Source: Sva-07 sp041685755
GTDB taxonomy: Bacteria; Actinomycetota; Acidimicrobiia; Acidimicrobiales; Ilumatobacteraceae
Reading direction: 5' to 3'
NCBI GenBank assembly: GCA_041685755.1
Contig: JAWLFC010000005.1
Location: 1-64,000 of the forward strand
Length of the DNA stretch: 64,000 nt
Shown piece by piece: positions 40,566 to 49,365 of this stretch (its first letter is position 1; each line of letters opens with the position of its first letter). The position numbers and the translations under genes are program-made. Under the pieces are notes generated by a model that was not told the origin of the DNA, ran no database searches, and saw only the letters and a program-made list of their open reading frames with translations.

Positions 40566-42007
40566 TGAGCGACACCTGGAGCTTCGACGGTTGGGAGATG
40601 GTGGTGGGCCTCGAGGTCCACGTCGAACTGGCGACGCGCACCAAGCTGTTCTCGGCGTCGCCGAACCGTTTCGGCGACGAACCGAACACCAACATCGACC
40701 CCGTCACGCTCGGCCTCCCCGGGGCGTTGCCGGTGCTCAACCGTCAGGCGGTCGAGCTGGCGATGCGCCTCGGCCTCGCGCTCAACTGCCGGGTGCAGCG
40801 CTCGACGTTCGCCCGCAAGAACTACTTCTATCCCGACATGCCCAAGGCGTACCAGATCAGCCAGTACGACGAACCGATCTGCGTCGACGGTTGGCTCGAC
40901 CTCCCCGACGGCATGCGGGTGGGGATCGAGCGCGCCCACCTGGAGGAGGACACGGGGAAGTCCACCCACGTCGGCGGCAGCGGCGGGCGCATCCACGGCA
41001 GCGAGCACTCGCTGATCGACTTCAACCGGGCCGGTGTGCCGTTGGTGGAGATCGTGAGTCGTCCCGACATCCGCAGCCCCGACCAGGCGCGGGCCTACGT
41101 CAGCGAGCTGCGCGCCATCCTCGTCGCCGTCGGCGCATCGGACGCCAAGATGGAGGAGGGATCGATGCGCGTCGACGCGAACGTGTCGGTCCGGCGGCCG
41201 GGTGCCGAATTCGGCACCCGCTGCGAGATCAAGAACCTCAACTCGGTGCGCTCGGTCGGCCGGGCAATCGAGTACGAGGCGCAGCGCCAGATCGCGATGC
41301 TGGAAGCCGGCGAGGTGATCCGCCAGGAGACCCGGCACTGGGACGAGAACGACGGCCGCACGCACACGTTGCGCAGCAAGGAGGATGCCGACGACTACCG
41401 GTACTTCCAGGAGCCGGATCTCGTCGTCGTCGACCCCGACCCGGAGTGGATCGAGCGGGTGCGGGCGGCACTCCCGGTGCTGCCGGCGCAACGCCGGATC
41501 CGCCTCGCCGAGGCCACCGGCCAGACGCCCGACGCCGAGGCGGTGCTCGTCGTCACCGATCGCGGCCAGGATGCCTACGTCCTCGGCGTCGCCGCCGCCG
41601 GTGGCGACGCGACACGAGCGCTCGTGTACGTCAAGGAGGCCTTCGCCGAGCTCGGCGAGCACCCCTCGGTGCCTCCGACCGACCTGGCGGTGCTGACGCG
41701 CATGGAGCTCGACGGCGAGCTGACCGCGACCCAGGCGAAGCAGGTGCTGGCCGAACTGGTCGCCGCCGGCGGCGGAGACGCTCGGGCGATCGCCGCCGAG
41801 AAGGGCTTCGAGGCGATGGATTCCACCGAGCTGGAGTCGATGGTCGACGACGCCATCGCCGCCCAGCCCGACGCCTGGGCCAAGTTCTGCGCCGGCGAGG
41901 GCAAGGCGATGGGGGCCCTGGTGGGCGCCGTGATGAAGGCGTCGAAGGGGCAGGCCGACGGCAAGGCCGTGACGGCGCTGCTCCAACAGCGTCGTCAAGA
42001 GGTGTGA
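40565..42007 (+). CDS. gatB: Asp-tRNA(Asn)/Glu-tRNA(Gln) amidotransferase subunit B
   Basis: A 480-residue GatB. It phosphorylates the mischarged tRNA's acidic side chain and then amidates it. The signature 'GLEVHVELATRTKLFSASPN' and 'FYPDMPKAYQISQYDEPI' are present, together with 'KNLNSVRSVGRAIEYEA' and a C-terminal GatB/YqeY helical domain. The start is ATG 40565, overlapping the gatA stop; GTG 40562 is a one-codon-longer alternative. Presence of the complex implies that Gln-tRNA and/or Asn-tRNA is made by transamidation here. Confidence 0.96.
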   Translation: MSDTWSFDGWEMVVGLEVHVELATRTKLFSASPNRFGDEPNTNIDPVTLGLPGALPVLNRQAVELAMRLGLALNCRVQRSTFARKNYFYPDMPKAYQISQYDEPICVDGWLDLPDGMRVGIERAHLEEDTGKSTHVGGSGGRIHGSEHSLIDFNRAGVPLVEIVSRPDIRSPDQARAYVSELRAILVAVGASDAKMEEGSMRVDANVSVRRPGAEFGTRCEIKNLNSVRSVGRAIEYEAQRQIAMLEAGEVIRQETRHWDENDGRTHTLRSKEDADDYRYFQEPDLVVVDPDPEWIERVRAALPVLPAQRRIRLAEATGQTPDAEAVLVVTDRGQDAYVLGVAAAGGDATRALVYVKEAFAELGEHPSVPPTDLAVLTRMELDGELTATQAKQVLAELVAAGGGDARAIAAEKGFEAMDSTELESMVDDAIAAQPDAWAKFCAGEGKAMGALVGAVMKASKGQADGKAVTALLQQRRQEV

Positions 42008-42064
42008 CAAAAAGTCAACCGGGCAAGGCGGATTTCGTCGACGCCACCGAGCAGACTTCCCAGC

Positions 42065-42736
42065 GTGAGGGGCGGATTCGAGTTGACGGATCGAGTCGCG
42101 GTCGTCACCGGAGCAGGCCGGGGCATCGGCGAAGGCATCGCCCGTCGGCTCGCCGACGCCGGAGCAGCCGTGGTGCTCGGTGCCCGCAGCTGCCGCGAGA
42201 TCGACGCCGTCGCCGAGTCGATCCGGCTGGGCGGTGGTCAGGCGCTCGCGGTCACGTGCGACGTGACCGATCTGTTCGCCCTCGGGAGGCTGGCGACGAC
42301 GGCCGTCGAGGAGTTCGGCCAGCTCGACATCTGGGTCAACAACGCCGGCGCGCACCAGGTCCACAAGCCGCTGACGGAGCTCACGCGCAAGGAGTGGGAC
42401 GACTGTCTGGCGGTCAATCTGACCGCCGTGTGGGACGGGTCGATGGCCGCCGCCGAGCAGATGACCGAGGGCGGCATCGTGAACGTGTCGTCGTTGTCGG
42501 CGTTCCTCCCGATGCCCCACCATGGCCACGTCGCCGCCTGCAAGGCGGCGGTCAACTCCCTGACGCTGACCATGGCGCACGAGCTCGCACCCGACATCCG
42601 CGTCAACGCCGTCGCCCCCTGGCCGGTCGTGTCGCCGACCGACGTCGGTGATGCCGTCGTCTATCTCTCCTCCGACGCCGCTCGGTCGGTCACCGGCCAG
42701 GTGCTGACCATCGCCGGCGGCTTCACCGGCCCCTGA
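42065..42736 (+). CDS. Degenerate short-chain dehydrogenase/reductase
   Basis: A 223-residue SDR-fold protein. The cofactor loop 'TGAGRGIGEGIARRLADAGA' and 'WVNNAGAH' are intact, as are Ser in 'NVSSLSAF' and Lys in 'VAACKAAVNS'. The catalytic Tyr of Y-x3-K is replaced by Val (GTC codon). The substrate loop after 'RVNAVAP' is also missing: the usual ~25 residues are absent and the chain goes straight to 'SPTDVGDAVVYLSSDA'. It probably binds a nucleotide but lacks normal oxidoreductase activity. It precedes an acyl-CoA dehydrogenase gene by 37 bases. Confidence 0.85.
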   Translation: MRGGFELTDRVAVVTGAGRGIGEGIARRLADAGAAVVLGARSCREIDAVAESIRLGGGQALAVTCDVTDLFALGRLATTAVEEFGQLDIWVNNAGAHQVHKPLTELTRKEWDDCLAVNLTAVWDGSMAAAEQMTEGGIVNVSSLSAFLPMPHHGHVAACKAAVNSLTLTMAHELAPDIRVNAVAPWPVVSPTDVGDAVVYLSSDAARSVTGQVLTIAGGFTGP

Positions 42737-42773
42737 CTCGTCGGCGCCGCCGCCGCGTTGCGACACTCGGCGG

Positions 42774-44018
42774 ATGGACTTCGAGATCCCCGCCGACATC
42801 CAGGACACGCTCGATCAGCTCGACGCGTTCATCGAGGCGGAGATCACGCCGCTCGAACAGCAGGACGACAACATCCGCTTCTTCGACCATCGTCGGGAGT
42901 GGGCCCGGACCGACTTCGACAACGACGGCGTTCCCCGCGCCGACTGGGAGGAGCTGCTGCGCGAGATGCGTCGCCGCGCCGACGCGGCGGGATGGCTGCG
43001 CCTGGCGCTGCCGAGCGAGTTCGGTGGCCAGGACGCGAGCAACCTGAAGATGGCGATCATCCGCGAGCACCTCGCCACCAAGGGCCTCGGCCTGCACAAC
43101 GACCTCCAGAACGAATCGTCCATCGTCGGCAACTTCCCGACGGTGTTGATGATGCGCGACTTCGGCACCGAGCAGCAGAAGGCCGACTGGATGCCCGGCT
43201 TCCTCGACGGCACCCGCCGCCTCGCATTCGGGCTCACCGAACCGAACCACGGCAGCGACGCCACCTACATGGAGACCACGGCGGTCCGCGACGGCGACGA
43301 GTGGGTGATCAACGGCATGAAGCGGTGGAACTCCGGGCTCCACCACGCGACCCACGACATCATCTTCGCCCGCACGTCGGGCGACCCCGGCAGCCCGAAG
43401 GGGATCAGCGCCTTCCTGGTGCCGACCGATGCGCCGGGTTTCCAGGTCGAGTTCTTCTGGTGGACGTTCAACATGCCGACCGATCACGCCGAGGTCAGCC
43501 TCACCGACGTGCGCGTCGGCGCCGACGCGCTCTTCGGCGAGGTCGACCGCGGGCTGGAGCTGGCCCAGCACTTCGTCCACGAGAACCGCATCCGCCAGGC
43601 GGCGTCGTCGCTCGGTGCCGCGCAGTACTGCATCGACGAGGCCGTGGCGTACGCCAACAGCCGCACCACGTGGGGTAAGAAGCTGTCGGTCAACCAGGGG
43701 ATCCAGTTCCCGCTGGTCGAGCTCCACACCGAGGCCGCCATGTTGCGCCAGCTCGTCCGCTACACGGCCTCGATGCTCGACGCCAAGCACCACATGGAGG
43801 TCACGCACCTCGTGGCGATGTGCAACTACCGGGCGAACCGGCTCGCCTGCGACGCTGCCGACCGGGCGATGCAGACCTGCGGTGGCGTCGGCTACTCGCG
43901 GCACATGCCGTTCGAGCACATCTACCGGCACCACCGCCGCTACCGGATCACCGAGGGTTCCGAAGAGATCCAGATGCGCAAGGTCGGCCAGCACCTCTTC
44001 GGCTTCGGCCGTACGTAG
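42774..44018 (+). CDS. Acyl-CoA dehydrogenase
   Basis: A 414-residue FAD enzyme that forms the 2,3-double bond of acyl-CoA. Typical blocks are 'FGLTEPNHGSDATYMETTA', 'WGKKLSVNQGIQFPLVELH', 'QTCGGVGYSRHMPFEHIYRH' and the end 'YRITEGSEEIQMRKVG', where the catalytic Glu position falls. An N-terminal extension of about 40 residues (to FFDHRREWARTD) marks the ACAD10/11-like subgroup. Probably co-transcribed with the SDR-like gene. Confidence 0.92.
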   Translation: MDFEIPADIQDTLDQLDAFIEAEITPLEQQDDNIRFFDHRREWARTDFDNDGVPRADWEELLREMRRRADAAGWLRLALPSEFGGQDASNLKMAIIREHLATKGLGLHNDLQNESSIVGNFPTVLMMRDFGTEQQKADWMPGFLDGTRRLAFGLTEPNHGSDATYMETTAVRDGDEWVINGMKRWNSGLHHATHDIIFARTSGDPGSPKGISAFLVPTDAPGFQVEFFWWTFNMPTDHAEVSLTDVRVGADALFGEVDRGLELAQHFVHENRIRQAASSLGAAQYCIDEAVAYANSRTTWGKKLSVNQGIQFPLVELHTEAAMLRQLVRYTASMLDAKHHMEVTHLVAMCNYRANRLACDAADRAMQTCGGVGYSRHMPFEHIYRHHRRYRITEGSEEIQMRKVGQHLFGFGRT

Positions 44019-44040
44019 CACACGGGATCCGACGCTCGGA

Positions 44041-45897
44041 TCAGCGAGGGTTGGCGACGCCGCTCGGGTCGGTGTCGTCGCGGGCGGCGAGGTCGTCGTC
44101 GAGTTGCTTCTGCAGGGACGGCGCCGCAAGCCCGATCACGTCGCCGTGAGCCGGCAGCGCATCGTTGCGACACAGGAACGCCATGCGACCCTCCTCGACG
44201 CGCACCATCGGGATGAACAACCCGTCCTCGAGCGCCGACTGGACCAGCTCGCCGCTGCGGGCACCGCGCACCCGCCAACCCTGACGTGAGCGTTCGTCGA
44301 GCGTCGCGTAGGTCAAGCCGTCGATGCCGATCAACCGGCCGAGATGCTCCTCGGGAACCGAGTCGCCGTTGCGACGACGGCTCGGCGTGAGCTGGAACAC
44401 CTCGCGGCGACCGAACACGCGGGCGAAGCGCGCGGTGGCCAGCGAGTTCACCTCGTCGTTCGACGTGAACGCGAGCAGGCGTCCGATGCCGCGCAGGTCG
44501 AGTCCGTGTGTCGCGTCCTCGGACAACACGCTGATCCTGCGCGCCGGGAGCCCGGCAGCGATCGCCCGCGTCACGTTGTACGGATCGGTGTCGACGAGCA
44601 GCGTCTTGACGTTGCGCTTGTCGAGCTCGACACCGAGGCCCCGGGCGACGGCGTGCGATCCGGCGATCAGCACGCCGTTCGCCTGTGCCTCGGCGAGACC
44701 GAGCCAGCGCGCCGCCGGCCCTGCGGCGAAGCCGTAGACGATGATCGTGCCGATGATCACGAGGAACACGATCGGCACGATCCTCGACGCGTCGGGGATG
44801 TTCTCCTCCTCGAGGCGGATCGCGAAGATCGCGGACACGGCGGCGGCGACGATGCCGCGCGGGGCCATCGTCATCAGGAACACGCGCTCGCGCCAGCTCA
44901 GCGACGTCTTCAGCGACGACACGATCACCGACAGCGGCCGGGCGACGAACACGAGCACGGCGAGGAACGCGACCGAGGGCAGCAGAACGTCCTGCAGCGC
45001 CTCGGCCTCGATGCGTGCTGCCAGCAGGATGAACAGCACCGAGATCAGCAGCGTGCGCAGGCTCTCGTTGAACTCGAGGACCTGGCGGATCGTCGAACTC
45101 TCCCGTCGTGCCAGGTAGATGCCGAGCACGGTCACCGCCAAGAGGCCGGACTCCTCCTGGACCTCGTTGGCAGCGACGAACGAGCCGACCACGAAGGCGA
45201 ACGTGACCGGCACGGCGAGCTGATCGGGGATCAGGAACCGGCGCAGGGCGATGTCGAGCACCACGGCGGCGGCGAGCCCGAGCCCGGCGCCGGCGACGAT
45301 CGTGAGCAGGATCACGCCGATCACCGATGTCACCGCCTCGTCGGGCGCGTCGGTCACCACGATCTCGAACGCCAGCAGCGCGCCGGTGGCGCCGATCGGG
45401 TCGATCAACACCCCCTCGGCGCGCAGGATCGGCCCGGTCGGCCCGGCCGGGCGCACGAAGCGCAACAGTGGTCCGATCACCGTGGGGCCGGTCACGACCA
45501 GAACGGCGCCGAGCACCAGCGAGACCTGGTTGGAGATACCGAAGATCTCGCGGGCGGAGAACCAGGCGACGAGGAACGTGACGACGGCGCCGATGCTGAT
45601 CAGGCGCCGGACGACGATGCCGGTCGATCGGAGCTCGCGCGGCGGCAGGTCGAGCCCGCCCTCGAAGAGGATCACGGCGACGGCGAGCGACACGAGGGGG
45701 AAGAGCGTGCCGCCCAACAGTTCGTCGGGATCGATGATGCCGGTGACGGGTCCGAGCACGAGACCGGCGAGGAGCAGCGCGATGATCGAGGGGATCTGCG
45801 ACCGCCAGGCGAGCCACTGGGCGAGCATCCCGGCGCCGAGGATCAGCGCGAGCGACGGGCCGACGGCGGATTCGCCGGCGGCGAGGATCGCCGTCAC
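44041..45897 (-). CDS. CPA1-type Na+/H+ antiporter with RCK (TrkA-N) domain
   Basis: A 618-residue protein. About the first 400 residues form 12 membrane spans of the NhaP/CPA1 fold: 'PSIIALLLAGLVLGPVTG', 'LFEGGLDLPPRELR', a TGPTVIGPLLR turn and 'MAPRGIVAAAVSAIFAIRL'. A cytoplasmic RCK/TrkA-N-like domain follows ('GVLIAGSHAVARGLGVELD', 'LLVDTDPYNV'). The C-terminal ~100 residues may be a TrkA-C-like part. GTG 45897 is chosen as the first start before the span region. It exports Na+ or K+ for H+ under nucleotide control. Confidence 0.87.
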   Translation of the reverse strand: MTAILAAGESAVGPSLALILGAGMLAQWLAWRSQIPSIIALLLAGLVLGPVTGIIDPDELLGGTLFPLVSLAVAVILFEGGLDLPPRELRSTGIVVRRLISIGAVVTFLVAWFSAREIFGISNQVSLVLGAVLVVTGPTVIGPLLRFVRPAGPTGPILRAEGVLIDPIGATGALLAFEIVVTDAPDEAVTSVIGVILLTIVAGAGLGLAAAVVLDIALRRFLIPDQLAVPVTFAFVVGSFVAANEVQEESGLLAVTVLGIYLARRESSTIRQVLEFNESLRTLLISVLFILLAARIEAEALQDVLLPSVAFLAVLVFVARPLSVIVSSLKTSLSWRERVFLMTMAPRGIVAAAVSAIFAIRLEEENIPDASRIVPIVFLVIIGTIIVYGFAAGPAARWLGLAEAQANGVLIAGSHAVARGLGVELDKRNVKTLLVDTDPYNVTRAIAAGLPARRISVLSEDATHGLDLRGIGRLLAFTSNDEVNSLATARFARVFGRREVFQLTPSRRRNGDSVPEEHLGRLIGIDGLTYATLDERSRQGWRVRGARSGELVQSALEDGLFIPMVRVEEGRMAFLCRNDALPAHGDVIGLAAPSLQKQLDDDLAARDDTDPSGVANPR

Positions 45898-45994
45898 GGT
45901 CGGCCGGAGGCAGGGTCGACGATGGGCATCCGGGGCGATCGTAGCCGGGAGGTCGGAGCGGACCGACGGCCGCTGCTCGGGTACGGTCCCGGGC

Positions 45995-47257
45995 ATGGGA
46001 GCACGCATCGAACGGATCACCTTTCCGGGCAGCCAGGGCGAGGAACTGGCGGCCCGCCTCGACCTCCCGGCCGGCCCGGCGAAGGCATTCGCACTGTTCG
46101 CGCACTGTTTCACGTGCGGTAAGGACATCCACGCCGCGTCGCGGGTGGCCAACGCGCTCACCGACGTCGGCTTCGGCGTGCTGCGCTTCGACTTCACCGG
46201 GCTCGGGATGAGTGGCGGCGAGTTCGCCAACACCAACTTCACGTCGAACACCGAGGATCTCGTGGCGGCCGCCGACTGGCTCCGCTCGGTGCATCGCGCC
46301 CCGCAGGTGCTGATCGGGCACTCGCTGGGGGGCGCGGCGGTGCTGGCGGTCGCCGGGTCGATCCCCGAGGCGCGCGCCGTCGCCACGATCGGGGCGCCGG
46401 CGAGCCCCGAACACGTCACCGGCGTGTTCGAGTCGTCGCTCGAGGAGATCGAGGCCAGCGGGGAGGCGTGCGTGCAGCTCGCCGGCCGGCCCTTCACGAT
46501 CCGGCGCCAGTTCGTCGACGACCTGCGCCGCCACGTCGTCACCGAGCGGGTCGCGACGATGAGGAAGGCACTGCTCGTGCTCCACTCGCCGATCGACAAC
46601 ACCGTCGGCATCGACAACGCCGCCGAGATCTTCCGCGCCGCCCGCCACCCCAAGAACTTCGTGTCGCTCGACGGCGCCGACCACCTGCTGTCGGACGCAG
46701 GTGATGCAGCGTTCGCGGCGTCGATGATCGGGGCGTTCGCCGATCGCTACATCGTCGACGAGAGTGGGGCGCTCGACGCCCCCCGGGCATCGGCACCGGT
46801 CGTGGTCGCCGAGACGAGCCAGGGTCCGTTCCTCAACCACGTCGTCGTCGGTCATCATCGCCTGCTCGCCGACGAGCCCGAGTCGATCGGGGGCTACGAC
46901 GCCGGCCCGAGCCCCTACGACTATCTCGGCATCGCGCTCGGCGCGTGCACGTCGATGACGCTGCGGATGTACGCCGATCGCAAGAAGCTGCCGCTCGATC
47001 GTGTGAGTGTGGAGGTCACGCACGGCAAGGTCCACGCCGACGACTGCGTCGAGTGCGCCGACAACGGACACCTCGTCGGGCGAACCGGGATGATCGACCG
47101 GTTCGAGCGGGTCGTGCGCGTCGACGGTGACGAGCTGACCGACCAGGACCGGGCGAAGCTGTTGGAGATCGCCGACAAGTGCCCGGTGCACCGGACGCTC
47201 GAGTCGGCCAGCGCCATCGTCACCCGCCTCGCCGACGACGCCGGAGCCGCCGGATGA
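45995..47257 (+). CDS. Alpha/beta hydrolase-OsmC fusion protein
   Basis: A 420-residue two-domain protein. The N-terminal ~260 residues are an alpha/beta hydrolase with the nucleophile in 'LIGHSLGGAAVLAV' and a late Asp/His ('HSPIDNTV', 'DGADHLLSD'). The C-terminal ~140 residues are an OsmC domain with 'GPSPYDYLGIALGACTSMTL' holding the peroxidatic Cys and 'CPVHRTLES' the second Cys region. OsmC proteins reduce organic hydroperoxides; the hydrolase may release the peroxide from an ester. The fusion is known in bacteria. Its stop overlaps the DinB gene (ATGA). Confidence 0.9.
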   Translation: MGARIERITFPGSQGEELAARLDLPAGPAKAFALFAHCFTCGKDIHAASRVANALTDVGFGVLRFDFTGLGMSGGEFANTNFTSNTEDLVAAADWLRSVHRAPQVLIGHSLGGAAVLAVAGSIPEARAVATIGAPASPEHVTGVFESSLEEIEASGEACVQLAGRPFTIRRQFVDDLRRHVVTERVATMRKALLVLHSPIDNTVGIDNAAEIFRAARHPKNFVSLDGADHLLSDAGDAAFAASMIGAFADRYIVDESGALDAPRASAPVVVAETSQGPFLNHVVVGHHRLLADEPESIGGYDAGPSPYDYLGIALGACTSMTLRMYADRKKLPLDRVSVEVTHGKVHADDCVECADNGHLVGRTGMIDRFERVVRVDGDELTDQDRAKLLEIADKCPVHRTLESASAIVTRLADDAGAAG

Positions 47258-47781
47258 TCGAGCTCGACGATCTCGTCGACGAGCTGCGCCGCGCCTGGGC
47301 CCACACCGACTCGTTGTGGCTCGACCTGTCCGACGACGAGGTGCGGTGGCGCCCGTCCGAGCAGTCGAGCGCGATCGGATGGCATCTGGGCCACCAGGCT
47401 GCGGTGGCGCACTTCACGGTCCGCAACCTGCTCGCCGCCGAGGCCAGCCTCGACCCCGAACTCGACGCGCTCATGGACAGTGCCACGTCGGAGGCAGACC
47501 GCGGCGATCTTCCCGAGCGGGCCCGGCTGGAGCGTTACCGCGCAGGCGTGGCCGAGCGCGTGCTCGCCCGCATCGACGAGGTGCGCACGGGCGCGGTCGG
47601 CGCCCCCGAGCAGTTGCGCGTCGTGGCCGACGGCGTCGTGCGGGCGCTGGTGAACCACGAGTACCAGCACGCGCAGTGGATCGGCGAAGTCAGGGCTCGC
47701 GACCTCGGCCACCCACTGCCGCCTCTGCCGTCGTCGCCGCTGCTCACGTCGATCGACGGCTACCTGGTGCTCACGCCGTAG
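47254..47781 (+). CDS. DinB-family (four-helix metal-binding) protein
   Basis: A 175-residue DinB-fold protein. The metal ligands are His in 'AIGWHLGHQAAVAH' and the HxxxH pair in 'ALVNHEYQHAQWIGE'. Relatives in actinobacteria are mycothiol- or bacillithiol-dependent transferases. The ATG overlaps the stop of the hydrolase-OsmC gene, so the two are coupled and both may deal with thiol/peroxide stress. The 3' end overlaps the convergent YihY gene by 11 bases. Confidence 0.82.
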   Translation: MIELDDLVDELRRAWAHTDSLWLDLSDDEVRWRPSEQSSAIGWHLGHQAAVAHFTVRNLLAAEASLDPELDALMDSATSEADRGDLPERARLERYRAGVAERVLARIDEVRTGAVGAPEQLRVVADGVVRALVNHEYQHAQWIGEVRARDLGHPLPPLPSSPLLTSIDGYLVLTP

Positions 47782-48667
47782 CGAGCTCGGGGTCGGGCTG
47801 CGACTGTTCGGGGGGTTGGATCCGGTCGAGGGAGCCCTCGCGGTGGCGCACGAGTGCGGCGTTCCACTCGGCGCTCATGATCGTGGCGATCGCCAGCAGG
47901 CTGAGCCAGGTCACGAGGCCGAGCACCAGGGCGAAGTTGCCGTAGGTGTCGCTGGCGTTGTCGGTGATCGACTTCACGATCATCGTGCCGAACTGCTGCA
48001 ACAGCGTGTAGACGACACCGGCGACGATCGCACCCGGCCACACGTCGCTCCACGTCGGTTCTGCTGCGGTGAGGAACCGGTACATCGCCGCGATCATCGT
48101 GACGTTGATCGCCACCGTCGCGAGGACGAGCAGGATGCGCCCGACGTTCGGCAGCCCGGCCGAGTTGACGAGCGTGGCGATCACGATCGAGCCGACCTGG
48201 GCGCCACCGATGAACAGGATGCCGAGCAGCGCCTTGCCGCGCTGCTTGGGCAGTGCGTCGCGATGGTCGACGTGGACCTCCCACACGTCGTCGAACGCGA
48301 GCTGCATCGCCACGAACGCCTTGGTCGACGACCACAGCGCGCCACCGAGACCGATGATCAGGACCCACCAGTTGCCGCTCAGCGACGCCGGGTCTTCCTG
48401 GAGTTCGCGGCCGAGCACGGGGATGTCGGAGAGTGCGCCGTCGATGATGCGCTGCTGGAGGTCCTCGTTGCCCTCCAGCACGAACCCGAGGATCGTTGTC
48501 GCGGCGAGCAGTAGGGGGAAGATCGACAGGAAGCCGAAGAAGGCGAGCACCGAGGCGTTGCGGCCCGAGATGTGTCGTCGCCAGCCGTCGAGCGTGTCGA
48601 CACCCACCTCGATCGCCGGGTGCTTGCTCCGCAGCTCCATCACCTTGTCACTGGTCGTCCAGGGCAT
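47771..48667 (-). CDS. YihY/BrkB-family membrane protein
   Basis: A 298-residue protein with six spans. Family marks are 'NASVLAFFGFLSIFPLLLAA', 'LSGNWWVLIIGLGGALWSSTK' and 'VVYTLLQQFGTMIVKSITDN'. The family was once called RNase BN, but no nuclease role is supported; its function is unknown. It starts 3 bases after the ung stop on the same strand, so the two are probably one transcript. Confidence 0.87.
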   Translation of the reverse strand: MPWTTSDKVMELRSKHPAIEVGVDTLDGWRRHISGRNASVLAFFGFLSIFPLLLAATTILGFVLEGNEDLQQRIIDGALSDIPVLGRELQEDPASLSGNWWVLIIGLGGALWSSTKAFVAMQLAFDDVWEVHVDHRDALPKQRGKALLGILFIGGAQVGSIVIATLVNSAGLPNVGRILLVLATVAINVTMIAAMYRFLTAAEPTWSDVWPGAIVAGVVYTLLQQFGTMIVKSITDNASDTYGNFALVLGLVTWLSLLAIATIMSAEWNAALVRHREGSLDRIQPPEQSQPDPELATA

Positions 48668-48670
48668 GGC

Positions 48671-49357
48671 CTACATCCTGCCCGACTCGGTGAGGTCCCA
48701 ATCGATCGGTGCCCGGCCCGCCGCCACCAGCGCGGCGTTCGCCCTGCTGAACGGCGTGCTGCCGAAGAAGCCGTTGTGCGCAGACAGCGGCGACGGATGC
48801 GCCGACTCGATCACGTGGTGGCGCGTCGTGTCGATCAGTGAGCGCTTGCGCCGTGCCGAGTTGCCCCACAGCATGAACACGACCGTATCGGCCTTCGCCG
48901 CGACGACTTCGATCACGTGGTCGGTGAAGGTCTCCCACCCGCGTTTCTGGTGTGACCCCGCCTGGCCGGCGCGCACCGTCAGCGTCGCGTTGAGCAGCAG
49001 CACACCGTTGCGGGCCCAGCGTTGGAGGTTGCCGTGGTCGGGGACCGCCAGGCCCAGGTCGTCGTGCAACTCCTTGTGGATGTTGGCGAGCGACGGGGGA
49101 ACGCGAACGCCGGGACGCACCGAGAAGCACAACCCGTGGGCCTGGCGGGGCCCGTGGTAGGGGTCCTGGCCGAGGATGACGACCCGGGTGTCGGCACACG
49201 GGGTGAGGTGGAGCGCGGCGAACACGTCGTCGGCCGGCGGGTACACGGTGTGGGCGGCGCGCTCGGTGGCCACGAACTCCTGGAGCTGTTTCCAGTAGGG
49301 CTGGTCGAACTGATCGCGCAGCAGCGGATTCCAGTCGGTCTTCGGCATCTCCGACAC
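48671..49357 (-). CDS. ung: Uracil-DNA glycosylase
   Basis: A 228-residue family-1 UDG that removes uracil from DNA. Motifs are 'VVILGQDPYHGPRQAHGLCF' (catalytic Asp in QDPYHG), 'VLLLNATLTVRAGQAGSH' and the leucine loop 'ESAHPSPLSAHNGFFG'. GTG 49357 is used; ATG 49348 is three codons in. The start lies only 8 bases from the divergent PLP-enzyme gene, so their promoters must overlap the coding ends. Confidence 0.96.
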   Translation of the reverse strand: MSEMPKTDWNPLLRDQFDQPYWKQLQEFVATERAAHTVYPPADDVFAALHLTPCADTRVVILGQDPYHGPRQAHGLCFSVRPGVRVPPSLANIHKELHDDLGLAVPDHGNLQRWARNGVLLLNATLTVRAGQAGSHQKRGWETFTDHVIEVVAAKADTVVFMLWGNSARRKRSLIDTTRHHVIESAHPSPLSAHNGFFGSTPFSRANAALVAAGRAPIDWDLTESGRM

Positions 49358-49365
49358 TGCCTAGC

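Noticed and set aside
42005..42017. TGAC-AAAAA-GTCA after gatB as a terminator
   Set aside because: A 4-base stem with a 5-base A loop is too weak to support.
43940..47191. A 1083-codon minus-strand open frame over the antiporter and the hydrolase-OsmC gene
   Set aside because: It is a GC-rich shadow of two well-supported genes in other frames, with no homology or start signal of its own.
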